The notes under the pieces: model-generated
Databases searched by the model: none
The model's input: the letters and a program-made list of their open reading frames with translations, nothing else
What the model was told of the DNA's origin: nothing
Program-made: the position numbers and the translations under genes
Part shown: in pieces, positions 5,122-5,145 of the stretch
Layout: the number at the start of each line of letters is the position of its first letter
How positions within the stretch are numbered: position 1 is the first letter of the stretch
From: an uncultured Rhodospirillales bacterium
GTDB lineage: Bacteria; Pseudomonadota; Alphaproteobacteria; Acetobacterales; Acetobacteraceae
Direction of reading: 5' to 3'
NCBI GenBank assembly: GCA_903928045.1
Contig: CAIYPH010000555.1
Location: forward strand, 1 to 5,145
Length of the DNA stretch: 5,145 bases

Positions 5122-5145
5122 AAGAAAGCGGTTCTTTTTTGAAAA
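5122..5145. repeat. Partial palindromic AT-rich element cut by the window edge
   Basis: Positions 5130-5145 read GGTTC, six T, G, then AAAA at the edge. This is the left arm and turn of what could be a GGTTCTTTTTT/AAAAAAGAACC palindrome completed outside the window. Overlapping it, AAGAA (5122-5126) and TTCTT (5132-5136) form a weak 5-bp hairpin followed by TTTT on the plus strand. It may be a terminator for a plus-strand transcript or one copy of a dispersed palindromic repeat. The missing right half prevents a decision. Confidence 0.3.

Overview
The window looks like chromosomal DNA from a high-GC alphaproteobacterium. The genes are GC-rich, with G or C at most third codon positions, and the intergenic spacers are short. 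An Acetobacteraceae/Rhodospirillales-type host is my best guess, from the general look of the proteins and from a GGTTCTTTTTT-type palindrome fragment at the right edge that I associate with that group from memory. That assignment is inference and was not tested by any search.

Layout, left to right. Positions 1-320 hold no supportable protein gene. They are visibly less GC-rich than the rest and include an AT-rich patch (about 130-165), a cluster of small hairpins (258-298) that probably terminates the tRNA transcript, and a near-copy (298-313) of the T-arm end of the neighbouring tRNA gene. A complete tRNA-Ser(GGA) gene with encoded CCA lies on the minus strand at 321-410, behind a plausible stable-RNA promoter (431-458). 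Next on the minus strand is a D-2-hydroxyacid dehydrogenase (470-1399). It is divergent across 86 bp from an alanine dehydrogenase gene, ald (1486-2604, plus). The ald stop codon overlaps by 4 nt the GTG start of a tryptophan 2,3-dioxygenase gene, kynA (2601-3440, plus). Three bases beyond kynA, tail to tail, ends a minus-strand thiamine-diphosphate enzyme of the acetolactate synthase/benzoylformate decarboxylase superfamily (3444-5090). The right edge (5091-5145) holds its leader and part of a palindromic AT-rich element.

The genes share a theme of amino-acid and 2-oxo-acid metabolism. KynA opens the tryptophan ring. If kynureninase is encoded elsewhere, it would release L-alanine from the pathway, and Ald would convert that alanine to pyruvate and ammonia. 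This gives the ald-kynA coupling a metabolic rationale. The hydroxyacid dehydrogenase and the ThDP enzyme both belong to families acting on 2-oxo acids, but their substrates cannot be read from the sequence. I see no CRISPR array, insertion sequence, toxin-antitoxin pair, phage gene or defence system. The least explained parts are the tRNA flank and the unusual active-site loops of the ThDP enzyme.
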